DNA of 25,428 nucleotides from Clostridiales bacterium (GTDB lineage Bacteria; Bacillota; Clostridia; Oscillospirales; Oscillospiraceae): the NCBI GenBank assembly GCA_019415645.1, contig DXYV01000014.1:29009-54436 (forward strand). The letters are read 5' to 3'. The notes below the pieces were generated by a model. The model saw only the letters and a list, made by a program, of their open reading frames with translations, did not search any database and was not told where the DNA came from. Each line of letters begins with the position of its first letter. Position 1 is the first letter of the stretch. Positions 23,587-25,428 of this stretch are shown in pieces. A program made the translations under genes and the position numbers.

Positions 23587-23599
23587 GAAGTTTTCCCGC

Positions 23600-23640
23600 C
23601 ATGCGGCACACGGGATGTCCCGTGTGCCGCATGATGTTTT
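23600..23640 (+). terminator. Intrinsic terminator after pepV
   Basis: 16-bp perfect stem catgcggcacacggga/tcccgtgtgccgcatg around two bases (23600-23633), then atgtttt. Confidence 0.88.
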
Positions 23641-23675
23641 CCCGGAAACTTTGGACCCACCCCCGCAAAAAGCCC

Positions 23676-23722
23676 TTGACAAAGCTCGAACATTTGTTGT
23701 ATTATGGACTCGAACAAAAGTT
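23676..23722 (+). promoter_or_regulatory. Promoter with two LexA-like (SOS) boxes
   Basis: TTGACA (23676-23681), 18-base spacer, TATTAT (23700-23705). CGAACATTTGTT (23687-23698) fills the spacer and CGAACAAAAGTT (23711-23722) covers the start region; both match the Firmicutes LexA core GAAC-N4-GTT and lie 24 bases apart. LexA bound there would block transcription, so induction by DNA damage is likely. The outer consensus bases fit less well. Confidence 0.65.
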
Positions 23723-23821
23723 TTATCGAATAGATGTTTGAGATGCCGCTGTAAAAAGTCCTGTTTTTAGGTCTTTTCTTCGGGTATTCTAGGAGAAAAT
23801 CAGGGAAAGAGGGGTTCTGCA

Positions 23822-24160
23822 ATGGAAACGACCTATTATACCATCCGCGCGCGGGAGATCGTCGTCCACGGTGACGGCGTAGCGCAGGCCAGCGGCGGCG
23901 AGGGCCGCCGGCTGGTGTGTACCCGTCAGACCCCGGCCGCGCCCGCCTCCCGCCGGCGCAACAATGTCATTTCGCTGGATGAATACCGCGCCGCCCAAGA
24001 CCGGGCGGAAGCTTCTCCGGAGCCGGAGACCGAGTCCGTGCGCCCCGCGCCCCGGGCCCGGAGCGATCACCGGCGGGATAAGCCCTCCTATCTGGAGATG
24101 GTCACCTCCGCCGCGCTGATCGGCGTGGCGCTGTCCGCCTGCGCGGCGTTTCTGCTCTGA
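23822..24160 (+). CDS. Tail-anchored-like small membrane protein, putative SOS-controlled
   Basis: The 112-residue protein has a polar N-terminal part (METTYYTIRAREIVVHG), a basic patch with RRRNNVISLDEYRAAQ near 42-57, a flexible Pro/Glu/Arg segment, and one C-terminal hydrophobic helix (about 92-112) ending at the last residue. AGAGGGG precedes the ATG. About 110 bases of leader separate it from the promoter with LexA-like boxes. SOS genes of Firmicutes often include small membrane-bound division inhibitors such as YneA, but this has no LysM domain and the helix is at the other end, so I do not call it YneA. A damage-induced division or envelope role is inference. Confidence 0.7.
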   Translation: METTYYTIRAREIVVHGDGVAQASGGEGRRLVCTRQTPAAPASRRRNNVISLDEYRAAQDRAEASPEPETESVRPAPRARSDHRRDKPSYLEMVTSAALIGVALSACAAFLL

Positions 24161-24262
24161 GGGGCACTTAGCCGCGGTGCGCATTTTCTTCCATAGAAGC
24201 GGCGGCGCTCAGCTCTGTTGCGTCCGTGCGGAGGGGCGCGGACGATTGGCAAAAAAAACAAC

Positions 24263-24301
24263 GACCCACCAGTGTCTGACCATGTCAGACTCAGGTGGGT
24301 C
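24263..24301. terminator. Bidirectional terminator
   Basis: Two-part stem: gacccacc/ggtgggtc (24263-24270 with 24294-24301) around gtctgac/gtcagac (24274-24280 with 24284-24290), with a 3-base internal mismatch. The plus strand continues ctttta; the minus strand continues with a long T run (complement of 24251-24258). The XRE stop codon lies inside it. Confidence 0.88.
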
Positions 24302-24545
24302 TTTTACTGGGCGGATAGGGCGTTGGGTCTTGGGTGCGGCCAAGGAGGTAGTCGATGCTGACATTATAAAAATCCGCTAATTTAATCAAAGTCGAAGCAG
24401 TCCATTCAATTTTTCCTGTCTCATATTGCGAGTAAGTATTTTGTGCAATATTGAGAACTTCGGCAATATCGACTTGATTATAATCGCGGTCTTCACGTAA
24501 AGCTCGAATATTGGGATATGGCACATCTAATTTCAATCTTCTCAC
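24291..24545 (-). CDS. XRE/Cro-CI family helix-turn-helix repressor
   Basis: The 84-residue protein is a single HTH_3 domain: NIRALREDRDYNQVDIAEVLNI, then AQNTYSQYETGKIEW as recognition helix and turn, then LIKLADFYNVSIDYLLGR, the classic phage/element repressor ending. The start is GTG at 24545 with AAGG just upstream, slightly close. Codon use is clearly more AT-rich than in the neighbours, a sign of recent acquisition. It diverges from the Spo0A-AbrB fusion gene, with palindromic ATCTTGA-type sites between the two, and probably represses both. Confidence 0.9.
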   Translation of the reverse strand: MRRLKLDVPYPNIRALREDRDYNQVDIAEVLNIAQNTYSQYETGKIEWTASTLIKLADFYNVSIDYLLGRTQDPTPYPPSKRPT

Positions 24546-24559
24546 CGAGCCTTATTATT

Positions 24560-24607
24560 AAATATCTAAAATCAAGATATTTACTTTTATCTTGAATTAA
24601 GATAAAA
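24560..24607. promoter_or_regulatory. Operator region with two inverted repeats
   Basis: IR1 is AAATATCT-N7-AGATATTT (24560-24582); IR2 is TTTTATCTT-GAATT-AAGATAAAA (24585-24607). A cross pair TCAAGAT/ATCTTGA also links the two. These suit dimeric XRE repressor binding and cover the promoter of the fusion gene. Confidence 0.75.
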
Positions 24608-24608
24608 T
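24580..24608 (+). promoter_or_regulatory. Probable promoter of the Spo0A-AbrB fusion gene
   Basis: TTTACT (24580-24585), 17-base spacer, TAAAAT (24603-24608). IR2 fills the spacer, so repressor and polymerase should compete. Confidence 0.6.
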
Positions 24609-24625
24609 AAGGCAGGAGTGATTTT

Positions 24626-25201
24626 ATGAAAGAACCAGAAATTGACCTTTTGTGGAGACTAGGCATAGAACCGAGACTAACAGGTTATCAATACTATCTT
24701 GACGCATTCGAAAAGATAAAAGCAGGCATGAAAATCGATCCTTTGCTATTACGCAAAATTGCAGCCGAGCATAATACAGATTATCGCAATATCTATAATG
24801 CTATGCGAACAGCTCAGCAATTTTCCCAGAGAAAAAAGGCCATTATTTATGAAGAGTTTATGGGGCAACGGTGCGGAAGTCTATACGAATTTCTATATCA
24901 GATCATGCGAGAAACAGCGCCTCAAAAGTACATGAAGACGAAAGGGAGTAAACAAATGTATCCGATTCAAATCGTAAGAAAGGTTGATGAACTTGGCCGA
25001 ATTGTTCTACCACTAGAATTTCGTCGCAAAATGTCTGTGGACCCGGGAGATAGTATCATAATGGTACTAAGTGAAGATGGCCAAGCTATGTTAATGAAAA
25101 AGTATAAACCATCTTGCATTTGCTGCCAACAAACACAAGACCTTCGAACTTTACCAAACGGAGTATATGTCTGTAAGCGTTGTTTAAGTGAACTACAGTA
25201 G
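24626..25201 (+). CDS. Fusion of a Spo0A-type DNA-binding domain with an AbrB/SpoVT domain and Cys4 cluster
   Basis: This 191-residue protein has two DNA-binding parts. Residues about 5-70 resemble the Spo0A effector domain (LLWRLGIEPRLTGYQYYLDAF, then LRKIAAEHNTDYRNIYNAMRTAQ in pattern), comparable with IGVPAHIKGY..LREA and R.ERAIRHA of Spo0A. Residues 111-160 are AbrB/SpoVT-like (VRKVDELGRIVLPLEFRRKM, then GDSIIMVL), followed by CICC and CKRC, a likely zinc knuckle. No receiver domain is present. An in-frame ATG at 24956 (Met111) has AAAGGGAG before it and matches a normal AbrB start, so a short AbrB protein may also be made. The gene is AT-rich and likely acquired. Targets are unknown. Confidence 0.75.
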   Translation: MKEPEIDLLWRLGIEPRLTGYQYYLDAFEKIKAGMKIDPLLLRKIAAEHNTDYRNIYNAMRTAQQFSQRKKAIIYEEFMGQRCGSLYEFLYQIMRETAPQKYMKTKGSKQMYPIQIVRKVDELGRIVLPLEFRRKMSVDPGDSIIMVLSEDGQAMLMKKYKPSCICCQQTQDLRTLPNGVYVCKRCLSELQ

Positions 25202-25428
25202 GGTTGGATACCTATATTCGCCCTGTATCGACCCCTACGAGTATGGAGCATGATTACCAGCGTACCTCTCTTCAGCCTGCCGTCTTCCCTTGAGAAAAGC
25301 TTAGGTGTTGACGCCCCAAGTTTCGTTCCCCGGGGGATACATCCAATAAGGGGGCCCGCAGGCACGTCCTCACAAACTCAGGTCCGCTCCGTCCGCCTGT
25401 ACGGCGAACATCCGCTCCCTTTCGTTGC
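25202..25428. other. Non-coding right edge
   Basis: GC content rises again after the fusion gene. I see no convincing gene; the open frame on the minus strand reads back into the fusion gene. A 13-base match, atcgacccctacg at 25227-25239, recurs at 4776-4788 in the aro gap, so the stretch may hold the same family of intergenic repeat. Confidence 0.4.

Noticed and set aside
23822..24160. YneA-type division inhibitor
   Set aside because: The protein has no LysM domain and its membrane helix is C-terminal, so the name is not justified despite the LexA-like boxes.
24967..25365. 132-residue minus-strand frame at the right edge
   Set aside because: It mostly overlaps the AbrB part of the fusion gene in antisense and has no ribosome site or motif.

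Overview
The window reads as chromosome of a GC-rich, low-oxygen Clostridia, most like the Oscillospiraceae (Flavonifractor/Intestinimonas type). I infer this from strong AGGAGG ribosome sites, consensus sigma-A promoters, a minimal SmsC-SmsB iron-sulfur pair, a FakA/Asp23 pair, an M56 membrane peptidase and a Spo0A-like DNA-binding domain. The placement is an inference from gene style, not from a marker gene.

Left third (1-6315, minus strand): a shikimate/chorismate operon in transcription order aroF (DAHP synthase), a 636-base gap rich in hairpins, aroB, aroA, a VanZ-like membrane protein and aroC. Several junctions overlap as ATGA. In front of aroF lies an apparent transcription attenuator: a clean promoter, a 39-codon leader peptide rich in Phe with Trp and Tyr codons, and a strong intrinsic terminator. 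Downstream of aroC the last 28 codons of aroC plus about 58 bases of 3' flank occur a second time, and every coding difference is synonymous.

Middle (6354-18220): an aldose epimerase-like gene; DUF3783 and MalY/PatB genes; FakA with its Asp23-family partner; two small membrane-protein genes; a hotdog thioesterase; smsC-smsB; a ferritin-like protein with a Pro/Ala-rich linker; a 290-base chain of consecutive hairpins; then a LysR regulator diverging from a Dabb protein, a short-chain dehydrogenase and a small four-helix membrane protein.

Right third (18289-25428): a consensus promoter drives a 1014-residue M56 (BlaR1-like) peptidase with no BlaI-type repressor beside it. It is followed by a YheO-type regulator overlapping a PepV-type dipeptidase, then a small tail-anchored-looking protein whose promoter carries two LexA-like boxes. 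Last comes an AT-rich accessory patch: an XRE repressor diverging, across paired palindromes, from a protein joining a Spo0A-type DNA-binding domain to an AbrB/SpoVT domain with a Cys4 cluster.

Best candidates for something undescribed are the pan-aromatic leader peptide and attenuator, the Spo0A-AbrB fusion with its XRE partner and possible internal start, the putative SOS-controlled membrane protein, and the synonymous aroC tail duplication. No tRNA, rRNA, CRISPR array or intact transposase was seen.
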